A stretch of 64,000 bases of DNA from an uncultured Fluviicola sp. (GTDB lineage Bacteria > Bacteroidota > Bacteroidia > Flavobacteriales_D > Crocinitomicaceae): positions 62,001-126,000 of the forward strand of contig NZ_CABHOL010000021.1 of NCBI RefSeq assembly GCF_902168135.1. Direction: 5' to 3'. Numbering within the stretch: the first letter of the stretch is position 1; every line of letters starts with the position of its first letter. This document shows, in pieces, positions 18,601 to 26,049 of this stretch. The position numbers and the translations under genes are program-made. The notes under the pieces were generated by a model that searched no databases, was not told the origin of the DNA, and saw only the letters and a list, made by a program, of their open reading frames with translations.

Positions 18601-20069
18601 CAGGAACAACAGATCCGGATTCATTGGAATTGACATGGAACTGGGTTGAAACAAGCCCTGCTTACCCTGTAACAGGATTCAACATTGAGTACGGAATGAC
18701 CGGTTTCCAATTAGGATCAGGAATGACGGCAACTGCAACAGGTATCGACTTCGCAGACACTGTATATAACACTGCATTAATGGGATCTGGTGTTTACCAG
18801 GTTTATGTTCAGGCTGAATGTGCCGGTACAAACGACACTTCTAACTGGGTAGGTCCAATTACGGTCGTAATGCCGGTAACAAACGATATCGTTTGTTCAC
18901 AGGAAGCTATTCAACTGGATCAGACTTATACATTTAACAACGCAGGTGCGGGTGTTTCAGTAAACGAATCCAGCATTGCTCCTCCGGCTACCGGAGCTCA
19001 GGAAACAGACGGATGGATTAACTCTACATTGAACGGAACATTATGGTATACATTCGTAGCGCCTCCTTCCGGTTCTGTGAGAATTAACTCAACTGCACTT
19101 GCATACAACGGTCAGGCTGCTGTATACTCCGCAATTAACTGTGCTGACTTTAATACATTTGACCTGCAGGCAGCAAACGATAATGCAATCGGTGGAACGA
19201 GCTTAGCTCCGAACTTCACAGTTTGTGATTTAACTCCGGGTGCTACTTATTACATTATGTATGACAGATTTGATGGTACTTCAGGTAACTTTAGCCTGAA
19301 TGTAACGGAGATCGTATTGGAAGCAGGAACTGCAGCCGCATTAACTGAAGTTTGTTATGGTACAAATGTGGACCTTACAACAACTATCAATAATGAAGAT
19401 TTAGGAGGTGTTTGGTCTTCTGACATCCCTTCTGTTAATGCAAGTATCACAGGTTCTGATTTCGAATCAAATGGTTTGGCTTACCAGACATTTGACTTCC
19501 AGTACCGTGTAACTGACGGATGTGCTTACGATTCTATCATATCTCAAGTGAAGGTTTACGCTCCTTCTAACGCCGGAGAAGACGGTACAATTGACGCTTG
19601 TAGAAACGAGCACATCGATTTGTTGGCAGGATTAAACGGAAATGCAGATCTAAATGGTAACTGGTATGATCCATCGGATGTTGCTTTACCAAATTCTCAA
19701 ATCGTTACTGCAAACTTCCCTGGTCAATATAACTACGACTATATTTCCGGAAACGGAGTTTGTCCTGATGATACTGCAAACGTTGTTGTAACTGTATTGT
19801 CATGTAACGCGCTTTCTGTTGAAGAAAATGCGTTGGAAGAAGTATCTCTTTATCCAAACCCTTCTACAGGTGTTGTGTTTATTGAATCAACATTTACAGG
19901 AAACTTTGATTTAGTGGTTACTGATATCAACGGTCGTACAATTCAAACCGGAACGAATGTTACTGCGGGAACAAATACAGTGAACTTGAAAGAAGTTGAA
20001 AGAGGTACTTACTTCTTTAAACTTTCTACAGAGAACGCTGAAAAAGTATTCCGTGTAGTTATTCAATAA
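15660..20069 (+). CDS. Giant T9SS type A surface protein with PPC, CHU_C and SprB-like domains (adhesin 3 of tandem array)
   Basis: A 1469-residue secreted protein. The signal peptide is about 1-21 (ending SAFA). A PPC-like domain (22-155) replaces the N-terminal domain of adhesin 2. It is followed by CHU_C/Ig-like repeats (155-320), a variable region, a SprB-like repeat (about 533-610, DISCNGLTDGSFSLG), FN3 (610-695), a diverged jelly-roll (700-880, with TDLDDEEGNVYW) and two FN3 domains (880-1075). The shared PPC-like domain (about 1075-1220) and tail follow, ending in the type A sorting domain (YPNPSTGVVFIESTF, VTDINGR, GTYFFKL). Near its end it shares long nearly identical nucleotide stretches with adhesin 2, pointing to recent duplication or gene conversion. 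Adhesion is inferred; no catalytic motif was seen. Confidence 0.92.
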   Translation: MKKKLLLGLVGLLVGIQSAFATTCPSAIALPATPTLPYTDPSIVCGGANDIDLVSDYDDGFEALYSWTPTSNYANVTVAYSGQNWVGIFIYEGCPTSGGTLVTSQTTSGSSLTTAPFNLTAGVTYYIMFDTWPSPPSPCTGTFTLDGTIVSTPAAPVQDPTVPTCATGSSLTVPGTPEANTTWYWQTSATGTSTATPYSGAYAISANGTYYIRSLNTTYNQWSVASSITVSNFPTAAAPPAPTAGANPACMNTTLTAAAPPMGTTYYWQTIVNGVSTANDASTPLNVTSSGTYYISAFEAGTSCWSNTTALPVVISTYTPDQPVSSTNPLNICTGASSAIVSVSAAATSAIDTIMLASNFVLTPGSSAALNGTLNIPGGATITSSIISFNNVTTVGGTWPSDLSVDITGAVTLGSTVVANVIGGVTNAGPYTNNVTIGSNGAFTVNVDHNYSFGGNASAGSVMLIVAYTVPPVTFEWFDAPVAGNSLGTNSTLETIGTSVLPTATAGTYTFYAQAVNGGCVSPTRLPVVVNVNPVLVTLNPIDISCNGLTDGSFSLGTVSCGTAPFEYSLDNGVTFGPIPTNLGAGNYDIIVRDASMGTSAIVPITITEPSAPTALNAFNVTFFNGMLTWTPQGSETTWNVEYGPAGFTPGTGFPMTGVTNDTVPVSGLTEDTDYEFYVQAGCIASSDWAGPFAFSTYVPFSAWDSECGPGFTPIHTTGTALNLTDDASTPITLTNPVSFQGVSSNTLTVSNNGNVSFGAVTLNPWQTDLDDEEGNVYWQETTIGGDNYVIVEWYNRPRFSGVIGQNVTFEIAFNQTTGEIFYLYEDKVFGGTQSSSDYAGNFATISAIGPMSTVAISYNSQTYLQNNSCVRLYTALCPNVTNNVTITTTTDAQLNWDAGLYGETNWTVVYGYDGFDPSVASEVLGTLPTATSDVFIGGLLQLTCYDAYIYSDCAADALTSDGFLVNFCTKPNCSDITGLAGTTDPDSLELTWNWVETSPAYPVTGFNIEYGMTGFQLGSGMTATATGIDFADTVYNTALMGSGVYQVYVQAECAGTNDTSNWVGPITVVMPVTNDIVCSQEAIQLDQTYTFNNAGAGVSVNESSIAPPATGAQETDGWINSTLNGTLWYTFVAPPSGSVRINSTALAYNGQAAVYSAINCADFNTFDLQAANDNAIGGTSLAPNFTVCDLTPGATYYIMYDRFDGTSGNFSLNVTEIVLEAGTAAALTEVCYGTNVDLTTTINNEDLGGVWSSDIPSVNASITGSDFESNGLAYQTFDFQYRVTDGCAYDSIISQVKVYAPSNAGEDGTIDACRNEHIDLLAGLNGNADLNGNWYDPSDVALPNSQIVTANFPGQYNYDYISGNGVCPDDTANVVVTVLSCNALSVEENALEEVSLYPNPSTGVVFIESTFTGNFDLVVTDINGRTIQTGTNVTAGTNTVNLKEVERGTYFFKLSTENAEKVFRVVIQ

Positions 20070-20148
20070 GAGAAAGTATCGCTTTCGATGAAATACAAGC
20101 GTTAGCGCAGTAATGAAGCATTGCTTTCGAAAACGCTAACGAAATAAT

Positions 20149-20189
20149 AAAACCCTGAAGTAGATGTTCTCATCACTTCAGGGTTTTTT
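20149..20189 (+). terminator. Rho-independent terminator after adhesin 3
   Basis: AAAACCCTGAAGT (20149-20161) pairs perfectly with ACTTCAGGGTTTT (20174-20186) and runs into further T residues. Just upstream, a separate inverted repeat CGTTAGCG (20100-20107) with CGCTAACG (20134-20141) may form a second hairpin. Confidence 0.85.
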
Positions 20190-20224
20190 ATGCGTTTTAT
20201 ATTGCAAATAGGCCATTCATTTGG

Positions 20225-20232
20225 TACTTTTG
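20225..20232 (+). promoter_or_regulatory. -7 promoter box for 3-hydroxyanthranilate dioxygenase
   Basis: TACTTTTG fits TAnnTTTG and lies 15 bases before the ATG at 20248. It overlaps the upstream in-frame TTG at 20221, which argues against that codon being the start. Confidence 0.5.
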
Positions 20233-20247
20233 ATAAAAACGCAGGAT

Positions 20248-20772
20248 ATGTTAATGCCATTTAATTTACATCAGTGGATCGAAGAAAACAGGGAGTTATT
20301 GAAACCTCCTGTAGGGAATAAAAACCTTTATAAGGAAGCAGGTGATTTCATCGTAATGATCGTTGGAGGTCCAAATGCCCGGAAGGATTATCACTTCAAT
20401 GAGAGTGAAGAACTTTTTTATCAGATCGAAGGTGACATCACGGTAGGTATCCAGCACGAAGGTAAGGCAAAGGATATCGTGATCAAAGAAGGCGAGATGT
20501 TCTTACTTCCTGCACGTATTCCGCATAATCCGCGTCGTGGACCAAACACGGTTGGTTTGGTAATTGAACGTGTTCGGAAGAATACAGACATGCAGGATGG
20601 TCTGTTTTGGTTCTGCGAAAAATGCAATCATGAATTGAAACATTACCGCTTCAAACTGGATAATATCGAAAAGGATTTTCTTCCGCGATTCAAGGAGTTT
20701 TACAATTCGGAGGAAATGAGGACTTGTTCGGTTTGCGGTCATCAAATGGAAGCTGATCCAAAATTCATTTAA
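20248..20772 (+). CDS. nbaC: 3-hydroxyanthranilate 3,4-dioxygenase
   Basis: A cupin-fold protein of about 174 residues that opens the ring of 3-hydroxyanthranilate to give 2-amino-3-carboxymuconate semialdehyde, the precursor of quinolinate (NAD synthesis from tryptophan). The start region MPFNLHQWIEENRELLKPPVGN is characteristic. Iron ligands are expected at the His and Glu of YHFNESEELFYQ and at the His of IPHNPRRGPNT. A C-terminal rubredoxin-like metal site of bacterial enzymes is visible as CEKC and CSVCG. Two close in-frame ATGs (20248, 20254) are possible starts. No other kynurenine-pathway gene is in the window, so it is a stand-alone gene here, between the adhesin array and an unknown membrane protein. 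Confidence 0.95.
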   Translation: MLMPFNLHQWIEENRELLKPPVGNKNLYKEAGDFIVMIVGGPNARKDYHFNESEELFYQIEGDITVGIQHEGKAKDIVIKEGEMFLLPARIPHNPRRGPNTVGLVIERVRKNTDMQDGLFWFCEKCNHELKHYRFKLDNIEKDFLPRFKEFYNSEEMRTCSVCGHQMEADPKFI

Positions 20773-20824
20773 CCGGAATTGTTACTTTTACCAAAAAACG
20801 AATTTACCCAGAAAAATAACTTGT

Positions 20825-21358
20825 ATGCACTTTTTTGCTTCTATCATCTTTCCTGTACTGATTTCAATAATTTCCGGCGGCGGAGTATTACTAATGGCTT
20901 ATCTCTTTCTGAAAAAAACAGGAGATCGTGAGGTTAGGGCCGCACAAATTGAATTAAAAAAGGAGCGTCAGAAACACTTTCTTCCGATGCGCGTGGAAGC
21001 TTATCAACGTGCTGCACTTTTAATGGAACGAATCCATCCGGGAAGTTTGGTTATGCGCCTTCACAATCCGGGACTTCCGGCAAGAAAACTTCAAACAGAC
21101 TTATTACAGGCTATTCGTGAAGAATACGATCACAATGTATCCCAGCAGATGTTTATTTCTCCGCAGGCCTGGGAAATGGTCCGGAATTCAAAAGAAGAAA
21201 CTATTAAGATCATCAATCTAGCCGGACAACAGATGGATGCAACAGCACTTTCAACAGATATGGCTGCAAAAATATTTGAAATTGTAGCGGAGGTCGGGAA
21301 ACTTCCTACGGAAATTACAGTGGAATACCTGAGAAAAGAATTGCAGGAGCTATTCTAG
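20825..21358 (+). CDS. Single-pass membrane protein of unknown function
   Basis: A 177-residue protein with one strong N-terminal transmembrane helix (about 5-28, FPVLISIISGGGVLLMAYLF). A charged, probably cytoplasmic coiled segment (about 30-60, rich in Lys, Arg and Glu) follows, then a helical soluble domain. It resembles a conserved Bacteroidota family that I believe is catalogued as DUF7935, but this could not be checked. No catalytic motif is visible. The topology suggests an inner-membrane-anchored scaffold or regulator. It follows the dioxygenase by 52 bases on the same strand and could be co-transcribed. A GTTCAAA/TTTGAACA repeat element begins three bases after its stop codon. Confidence 0.8.
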   Translation: MHFFASIIFPVLISIISGGGVLLMAYLFLKKTGDREVRAAQIELKKERQKHFLPMRVEAYQRAALLMERIHPGSLVMRLHNPGLPARKLQTDLLQAIREEYDHNVSQQMFISPQAWEMVRNSKEETIKIINLAGQQMDATALSTDMAAKIFEIVAEVGKLPTEITVEYLRKELQELF

Positions 21359-21361
21359 AAG

Positions 21362-21462
21362 GTTCAAAAGAGTTCAAAGACGTTCAAAAAGTTTCAAGTG
21401 TTTAAGTGGTTCTATTTGAACATTTGAACATTTGAACATTTGAACATTTGAACATTTGAACT
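21362..21462. repeat. GTTCAAA / TTTGAACA repeat element, copy 1
   Basis: The left arm has three GTTCAAA units (21362, 21372, 21382) and a variant GTTTCAA. After a short spacer the right arm has six consecutive 8-base units: five TTTGAACA and a closing TTTGAACT (21415-21462). The arms are complementary, so many registers of one long hairpin can form. It fills the gap between convergent genes and just reaches the S4-gene stop codon. A shorter copy with the same order and orientation lies at 61232-61298. Confidence 0.85.
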
Positions 21463-21676
21463 ATTTCAAAACAATCCGAACCTCATCTCCTACTTCAATG
21501 ATATCACCGGGAACCAACTTTGCTCGTTTCCTTATCTCCAACTCCCCGTTCCTAAAAACTTCCTCGTCTTCCACAATCATTTTTGCGTGACCACCGGTTT
21601 GAGCTATTCCTGTGGCTTTCAACAAACCCAGCAATTCAATAAATTCCCCGTTGATGGTAAACTCGATCTTTTCCAT
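21461..21676 (-). CDS. Small S4-domain RNA-binding protein
   Basis: A 71-residue protein made almost entirely of an S4 domain of the YaaA/YbcJ type. It contains the short helix-turn-helix-like first half (FIELLGLLKATGIAQTGGHA), then the basic strand region VFRNGELEIRKRAKLVPGD and the closing 'GDEVRIVL'. Proteins of this type bind RNA, probably rRNA or tRNA; their exact target is not well defined. A perfect -7 promoter box lies directly before its ATG. It reads away from meaB and cdd upstream on the same strand, but because of that own promoter it is probably a separate unit. Confidence 0.9.
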   Translation of the reverse strand: MEKIEFTINGEFIELLGLLKATGIAQTGGHAKMIVEDEEVFRNGELEIRKRAKLVPGDIIEVGDEVRIVLK

Positions 21677-21679
21677 GCC

Positions 21680-21688
21680 ACAAAGTTA
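21680..21688 (-). promoter_or_regulatory. -7 promoter box for the S4-domain gene
   Basis: On the minus strand TAACTTTGT fits TAnnTTTGY perfectly, followed by GGC and the ATG. As with rbfA, only three bases separate the box from the start codon, so the mRNA should be leaderless or nearly so. Confidence 0.6.
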
Positions 21689-21728
21689 ATCAATCCGATT
21701 ACTATTCGGAGCAAAAGAAACAACACTA

Positions 21729-22766
21729 TTAATCGATGTTTTTTCTATAGCGCTTATAGATTTCTTCGGCAGCTTCAAAAGCGGAAATAGTTCCATTCTC
21801 CACTTCTGCCTCTTTAGCTTCGATATAGGCTCTTGTTTTTTCTTTTCCCCATAAACCCTGAACCAACAAATCTTTTAAAGTTTCATGCATCCAGTTCAAA
21901 TCCTGGTGCTTTCGCTTCGAACCAAAACTTCCGTTCAGTTTGGTATGCCGCTCGAAACGCTCGATCATTTCCCAAACGGTACCGATATTATTATTTTCCA
22001 GGGAGCTGCAGGTCTTTACTTCCGGAATCCAGCCATTTGAAGTCGGCGGGAACAAATGAATCGCATTTTTCAATTCCCTGGAAGCCAGTTTTGCTTTATT
22101 CACATTGTCACCATCGGATTTTGTAACGGCCAAACCATCTGCCATTTCCATAATTCCCCGCTTAATCCCCTGGAGCTCATCACCGGCCCCGGCTAAGAGT
22201 AGCAGCAGGAAAAAATCGACCATGGAATGGACCATGATTTCCGATTGTCCTACTCCAACCGTTTCAATCAACAGCACATCAAAGCCAGCAGCTTCACAAA
22301 GAATAATCGTTTCACGGGTTTTCCGCGCAACACCACCTAAGGTGTTCCCCGCAGCTGATGGACGAATAAATACCCGTGGGTTTTGCGACAAGGTTTCCAT
22401 GCGCGTTTTGTCACCCAAAATACTCCCGCCCGTCCGTTCACTGCTCGGATCAATGGCCAAAACAGCAACCTTACGGCGATTCTCTAAAATAGTCTGCCCG
22501 AATTTTTCAATAAACGAACTTTTACCAACTCCCGGAACTCCTGTAACCCCGATCCGCAATGAGTTCCCTGAAAACGGAAGACACAAACGGATCAACTCTT
22601 TAGCCGTTTCCTGGTCCTCTTCACGCGTACTTTCAAGTAAAGTAATAGCACCGCTCAAAGCAATAGCATCTCCCAGGCGAATGGCCTCAAACAATTTCTC
22701 TGCCGTACGGTTCTCACGCATTTTCTTCCGGGAAGAAAACCATTCTTCAAGGCGTTTTTCGTTCAT
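21729..22766 (-). CDS. meaB: Methylmalonyl-CoA mutase-associated GTPase MeaB
   Basis: A 345-residue G3E-family P-loop GTPase that protects and reactivates the B12 enzyme methylmalonyl-CoA mutase. The Walker A motif GVPGVGKSS is at about residues 75-83. The Mg-binding acidic and switch regions follow (AIDPSSERTGGSILGDKTRM, IETVGVGQSE), and the base-recognition motif appears as VTKSDGDN in place of NKxD. Length and motif order match the family. It begins two bases after the stop of cdd on the same strand, so the two are probably co-transcribed. The mutase itself is not in the window. Confidence 0.95.
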   Translation of the reverse strand: MNEKRLEEWFSSRKKMRENRTAEKLFEAIRLGDAIALSGAITLLESTREEDQETAKELIRLCLPFSGNSLRIGVTGVPGVGKSSFIEKFGQTILENRRKVAVLAIDPSSERTGGSILGDKTRMETLSQNPRVFIRPSAAGNTLGGVARKTRETIILCEAAGFDVLLIETVGVGQSEIMVHSMVDFFLLLLLAGAGDELQGIKRGIMEMADGLAVTKSDGDNVNKAKLASRELKNAIHLFPPTSNGWIPEVKTCSSLENNNIGTVWEMIERFERHTKLNGSFGSKRKHQDLNWMHETLKDLLVQGLWGKEKTRAYIEAKEAEVENGTISAFEAAEEIYKRYRKNID

Positions 22767-22768
22767 TT

Positions 22769-23242
22769 TTACTTTACTCCAAAAGGAAATACTAAAATAT
22801 CTTTTACACTATCAAAAACCCAGGTTTTCCCATCGCGGGAAACCAAAATAATCCGGATTGGTATTTCCTGGCGTGATTCCGATTCTGCCATAACCTGCCT
22901 GCATGATCCACAGGGAGAAACACATTCGTCTTCTGCGATCAAATCACCCTCAGCTACAACCACAATTGTTTTTACTGCTGTTCCGGGATAAGTTGCTCCG
23001 GCATAGAACAAGGCCACTCGTTCGGCGCACAAACCACTCGGATAAGCAATGTTTTCCTGGTTATTTCCTTTCACAATTGTTCCGTCTGCCAACAAAAGGG
23101 CTGCTCCAACCTTAAAATCGCTGTATGGAGCGTATGCTTTTTGCGCTGCTTCATGCGCTTTATCAATCAAAACATGTTCGGATTCAGGAAGTTCTTTCCA
23201 GTGCTCCAGCCATTCATAATGGATCGTCAGTTGCTTTTTCAT
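22769..23242 (-). CDS. cdd: Cytidine deaminase
   Basis: A 157-residue zinc enzyme of pyrimidine salvage that converts cytidine or deoxycytidine to uridine or deoxyuridine. The zinc and catalytic motifs are visible: CAERVALF (Cys ligand and catalytic Glu) and PCGSCRQ (two Cys ligands). The substrate region APYSDFKVGAALL matches the family. It is the first gene of a two-gene unit with meaB, and a perfect -7 promoter box lies 17 bases upstream. The functional link with MeaB is not obvious and may be only positional. Confidence 0.96.
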   Translation of the reverse strand: MKKQLTIHYEWLEHWKELPESEHVLIDKAHEAAQKAYAPYSDFKVGAALLLADGTIVKGNNQENIAYPSGLCAERVALFYAGATYPGTAVKTIVVVAEGDLIAEDECVSPCGSCRQVMAESESRQEIPIRIILVSRDGKTWVFDSVKDILVFPFGVK

Positions 23243-23258
23243 GCTAGTCTATAGTCTA

Positions 23259-23267
23259 ACAAATATA
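23259..23267 (-). promoter_or_regulatory. -7 promoter box for cdd-meaB
   Basis: On the minus strand TATATTTGT fits TAnnTTTGY, 16-17 bases before the cdd ATG. It forms a divergent pair with the mtaB promoter at 23290-23319. Confidence 0.6.
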
Positions 23268-23289
23268 ACGATTAGTTGAACGGGGATTT

Positions 23290-23319
23290 TTGTACAGACT
23301 TGAAAATGTCTATCTTTGT
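23290..23319 (+). promoter_or_regulatory. Complete -33/-7 promoter for mtaB
   Basis: A -33 TTG within a T-run (23290-23292), an 18-base spacer and the -7 box TATCTTTGT (23311-23319) give one of the two full Bacteroidota promoters recognisable here. The gene starts 21 bases after the box. Confidence 0.7.
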
Positions 23320-23339
23320 AGCCTCAATTCTGCAAAAAA

Positions 23340-24668
23340 ATGCAACAGTTTAAGAAAGTCGCTTTTTATACCCTCGGATGCAAACTGAATTTTTCAGAGA
23401 CATCTACTATTTCCAGGCTTTTTGAAAACGCAGGCTTTGCAAAAGTTGATTTTGAAGAAACACCTGACATACTGGTGATTAACACCTGTTCGGTAACTGA
23501 GAATGCAGACAAAAAATGCAAGCAGCTGGTCAGACGTGCCAAAAAAATCAATCCGGAGGTTTACGTAGCAATCATTGGGTGTTATGCACAATTGAAACCT
23601 ACTGAAATTGCTCAAATTCCGGGAGTTTCTCTCGTTCTGGGTGCCAATGAGAAGTTCAATATCGTGGAACACCTGGATGCATTGGAGAATGAGAAACAGA
23701 AAGAGCATGAGGAACAAACACAGGAAGCTATTGTGAAGTTTGAGAATATCAAGCAGACAACCAGTTTTATTCCTTCTCATTCCATGGGAGACCGCACCCG
23801 ATCTTTCCTGAAAGTCCAGGATGGTTGTGATTACTTCTGCACGTTTTGCACCATTCCTTTGGCACGTGGAAAAAGCAGGAATGCCAGTATCTCCGAAACC
23901 GTTTCAGAAGCACAAAAAATTGCCGATACACAAATCAAAGAAGTGGTTCTTACCGGTGTAAACATTGGCGATTTCGGTCAGGGATCAGATGAAAACTTTT
24001 TCGAACTGGTGAAAGCCCTCGACGAGGTAAACGGAATTGACCGCTACCGCATTTCTTCCATCGAACCGAACTTATTGAGTGATGAGATCATTCAATTTAC
24101 ATTGGAGGATTCAAAACGCTTTGTTCCGCATTTCCATATTCCGCTTCAATCCGGTAGCAACCGGTTGTTAAAAGCAATGCGCAGGAAATACCTGCGCGAG
24201 TTGTATGTAGAACGCGTAGAACATATTAAGAAATTACGTCCGGACTGTGCAATCGGTGTGGATGTAATCGTAGGCTTCCCAGGTGAAACAGATGAAGAAT
24301 TCCTGGAAACAGTTGATTTTCTGAAAGACCTGGATGTTTCCTACTTACATGTATTTACCTATTCCGAACGGGCAAATACCACTGCCGTGAAATTGGGAGA
24401 TCCGGTTCCGAACCAAGTCAGAGCTCAGAGAAGCAAACAGCTTCATATTCTTTCCGACAAGAAGAAACGTGCCTTTTACGAATCACAGGTTGGCTCTAAA
24501 AGAACGGTCTTGTTTGAAGCAGAAGAAGATGAAGGGATCATGTATGGTTTTACGGAGAATTACGTAAAAGTTAAAACCCCTTTCAACCCGGATTTAGTGA
24601 ATCGAATGCAACACGTTCAGCTCACTGAAATTGACCGGGACGGTGTTCTGAAATGTGAATTCATCTAA
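23340..24668 (+). CDS. mtaB: tRNA t6A37 methylthiotransferase MtaB
   Basis: A 442-residue radical-SAM enzyme that adds a methylthio group to t6A at position 37 of ANN-decoding tRNAs. The N-terminal UPF0004 domain supplies three cysteines for the auxiliary Fe-S cluster (LGCKLNFSET, NTCSVTENADKKC, IIGCYAQ). The radical-SAM cluster motif CDYFCTFC is at about residues 162-169. A TRAM domain closes the protein (about 380-442). GCKLN rather than GCQMN at the start separates MtaB from MiaB. The next gene begins one base after its stop, so the two are likely co-transcribed. Confidence 0.95.
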   Translation: MQQFKKVAFYTLGCKLNFSETSTISRLFENAGFAKVDFEETPDILVINTCSVTENADKKCKQLVRRAKKINPEVYVAIIGCYAQLKPTEIAQIPGVSLVLGANEKFNIVEHLDALENEKQKEHEEQTQEAIVKFENIKQTTSFIPSHSMGDRTRSFLKVQDGCDYFCTFCTIPLARGKSRNASISETVSEAQKIADTQIKEVVLTGVNIGDFGQGSDENFFELVKALDEVNGIDRYRISSIEPNLLSDEIIQFTLEDSKRFVPHFHIPLQSGSNRLLKAMRRKYLRELYVERVEHIKKLRPDCAIGVDVIVGFPGETDEEFLETVDFLKDLDVSYLHVFTYSERANTTAVKLGDPVPNQVRAQRSKQLHILSDKKKRAFYESQVGSKRTVLFEAEEDEGIMYGFTENYVKVKTPFNPDLVNRMQHVQLTEIDRDGVLKCEFI

Positions 24669-24669
24669 G

Positions 24670-26049
24670 ATGAACCGTACAACCAAAATAATCTACTACC
24701 TCTGCCTCTTCTTTGCATTCAGCTATGTTTTGATCCGCGGATTTACCGTGGGAATGACTCACGATGAAGCATTGACTTATAAAATTATCCAGGGAGATGA
24801 AGTTTTAAAAGGAACCGCTAATCATCACTGGCTGAATACACATTTGAGCGCACTTAGTTCCCATCTTTTCGGAGCTAAGGAATTTGCGCTTCGGCTTCCG
24901 AATATCCTTTCATTCGGGATTTTTTGGTTTTTTCTTTTTCGCATTGCGAAGACTTTTTTAAAGTCCTCAGCAACCCAGCTCGCATTACTCCTGCTCCTTT
25001 GCGGGAATCCGTTTATCCTGGATTTTTTCTCCCTGTGCCGCGGATATGGTCTCTCTATTGCTTTTGTAACGGCATCCTTGTTCTATGTTTTCAGAATGGC
25101 TGCTCTCAGGAAAGATTCAAAACCTATTCACTATTTCTGCGGGTTTATTTTTGCTGTTTTAGCTTTAAGTGCCAATCTGAATACACTCAATTATTTTTTG
25201 ATCGCCCTGGCCCTAATGGTATTCAGTCTGCTTGTATTTAAGCCTAAAAACCGAATTGTCCTTTTAGCGGTTTTACTTTTCCTAAGTGGAATTATCCTGT
25301 ATTTTTCCCTAAACCAGTTGTTCTTTCTCAGAGACAAAAATGAACTTTATTTCGGAACCGATAATATCCACACAACCATTGACAACTTAATTTGCTCGGG
25401 ATTTTATTCAAGATTCGGTTTTAAGCATGTTGATATTTTGCGTTATTTGCTTTATGGATTAATCCTTCTTGCAGGTTTCCGAATGGTCAGAAAGAGACTT
25501 TTTTTCACCCCCGGTACTTTCGCATTTATAATCTTAATCGGCATTTTTACAGCTCTTATAGCTGAACACCTGCTCTTTGAATCGCTCTATCCGATCAACC
25601 GTTCTTCGCTTTATTTGTATCCGGTTATGCTCCTTGCTTTCCTGATGAATATCGAACCTCTGAAATTCAAAGTCATCCGAGTACTGATAATTGTATGTTC
25701 AGTCTCGTTTATCCTGGTGAATATCCCCTTTTACAATTTTAAAACGACCATGACGTGGTCGGAAGACCAGGATCTAAAAGCAGCCATGCTTTCGATCAGA
25801 GATGACATTCAGGATACATCTATTCATATAGCGGAGTGTACCTGGCTCTATGAGCCTGTTATCAATTATTATCGCCTGGAATACGAGGTTCCTATCCAGC
25901 AGGTTTTCAGGGAAGATATTAAATTCGAAGGGGAATATATTTTGTTCCAAACAGTTCTCGTTCAAATCAAAGATTACTCCATTTTAAAGGATTACTCCCG
26001 AAATAGCAGTTTAGTAGTTTACAAACGAAAGCTTAACGCAGCAAATTAA
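24670..26049 (+). CDS. GT-C / GT39-like membrane glycosyltransferase
   Basis: A polytopic membrane protein of about 459 residues with roughly ten hydrophobic segments. After the first helix, the extracytoplasmic loop carries an acidic pair in MTHDEALTYKI, the position of the catalytic Asp-Glu in GT-C lipid-sugar-dependent transferases (ArnT/PMT type). FGAKEFALRLPNILSF is the family's usual second-loop motif. By family knowledge it would transfer a sugar from a polyprenyl phosphate to a surface lipid, glycan or protein; donor and acceptor are unknown. I prefer ATG 24670, one base after the mtaB stop, over the overlapping GTG at 24655. Its 3' end overlaps the convergent giant SBBP gene by 17 bases. 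A similar gene begins at 63271. Confidence 0.82.
   Translation: MNRTTKIIYYLCLFFAFSYVLIRGFTVGMTHDEALTYKIIQGDEVLKGTANHHWLNTHLSALSSHLFGAKEFALRLPNILSFGIFWFFLFRIAKTFLKSSATQLALLLLLCGNPFILDFFSLCRGYGLSIAFVTASLFYVFRMAALRKDSKPIHYFCGFIFAVLALSANLNTLNYFLIALALMVFSLLVFKPKNRIVLLAVLLFLSGIILYFSLNQLFFLRDKNELYFGTDNIHTTIDNLICSGFYSRFGFKHVDILRYLLYGLILLAGFRMVRKRLFFTPGTFAFIILIGIFTALIAEHLLFESLYPINRSSLYLYPVMLLAFLMNIEPLKFKVIRVLIIVCSVSFILVNIPFYNFKTTMTWSEDQDLKAAMLSIRDDIQDTSIHIAECTWLYEPVINYYRLEYEVPIQQVFREDIKFEGEYILFQTVLVQIKDYSILKDYSRNSSLVVYKRKLNAAN

Noticed and set aside
21415-21462. TTTGAACA run considered as a CRISPR array
   Set aside because: The 8-base units are contiguous with no spacers, far too short for CRISPR repeats, and no cas gene is in the window.
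22105-22851. 248-codon open frame opposite meaB
   Set aside because: Antisense shadow of meaB and cdd; Ser/Arg-rich translation without domain features.
24655-24669. GTG start of the GT-C glycosyltransferase inside mtaB
   Set aside because: ATG 24670 lies one base after the mtaB stop and gives the usual short N-terminus before the first helix.
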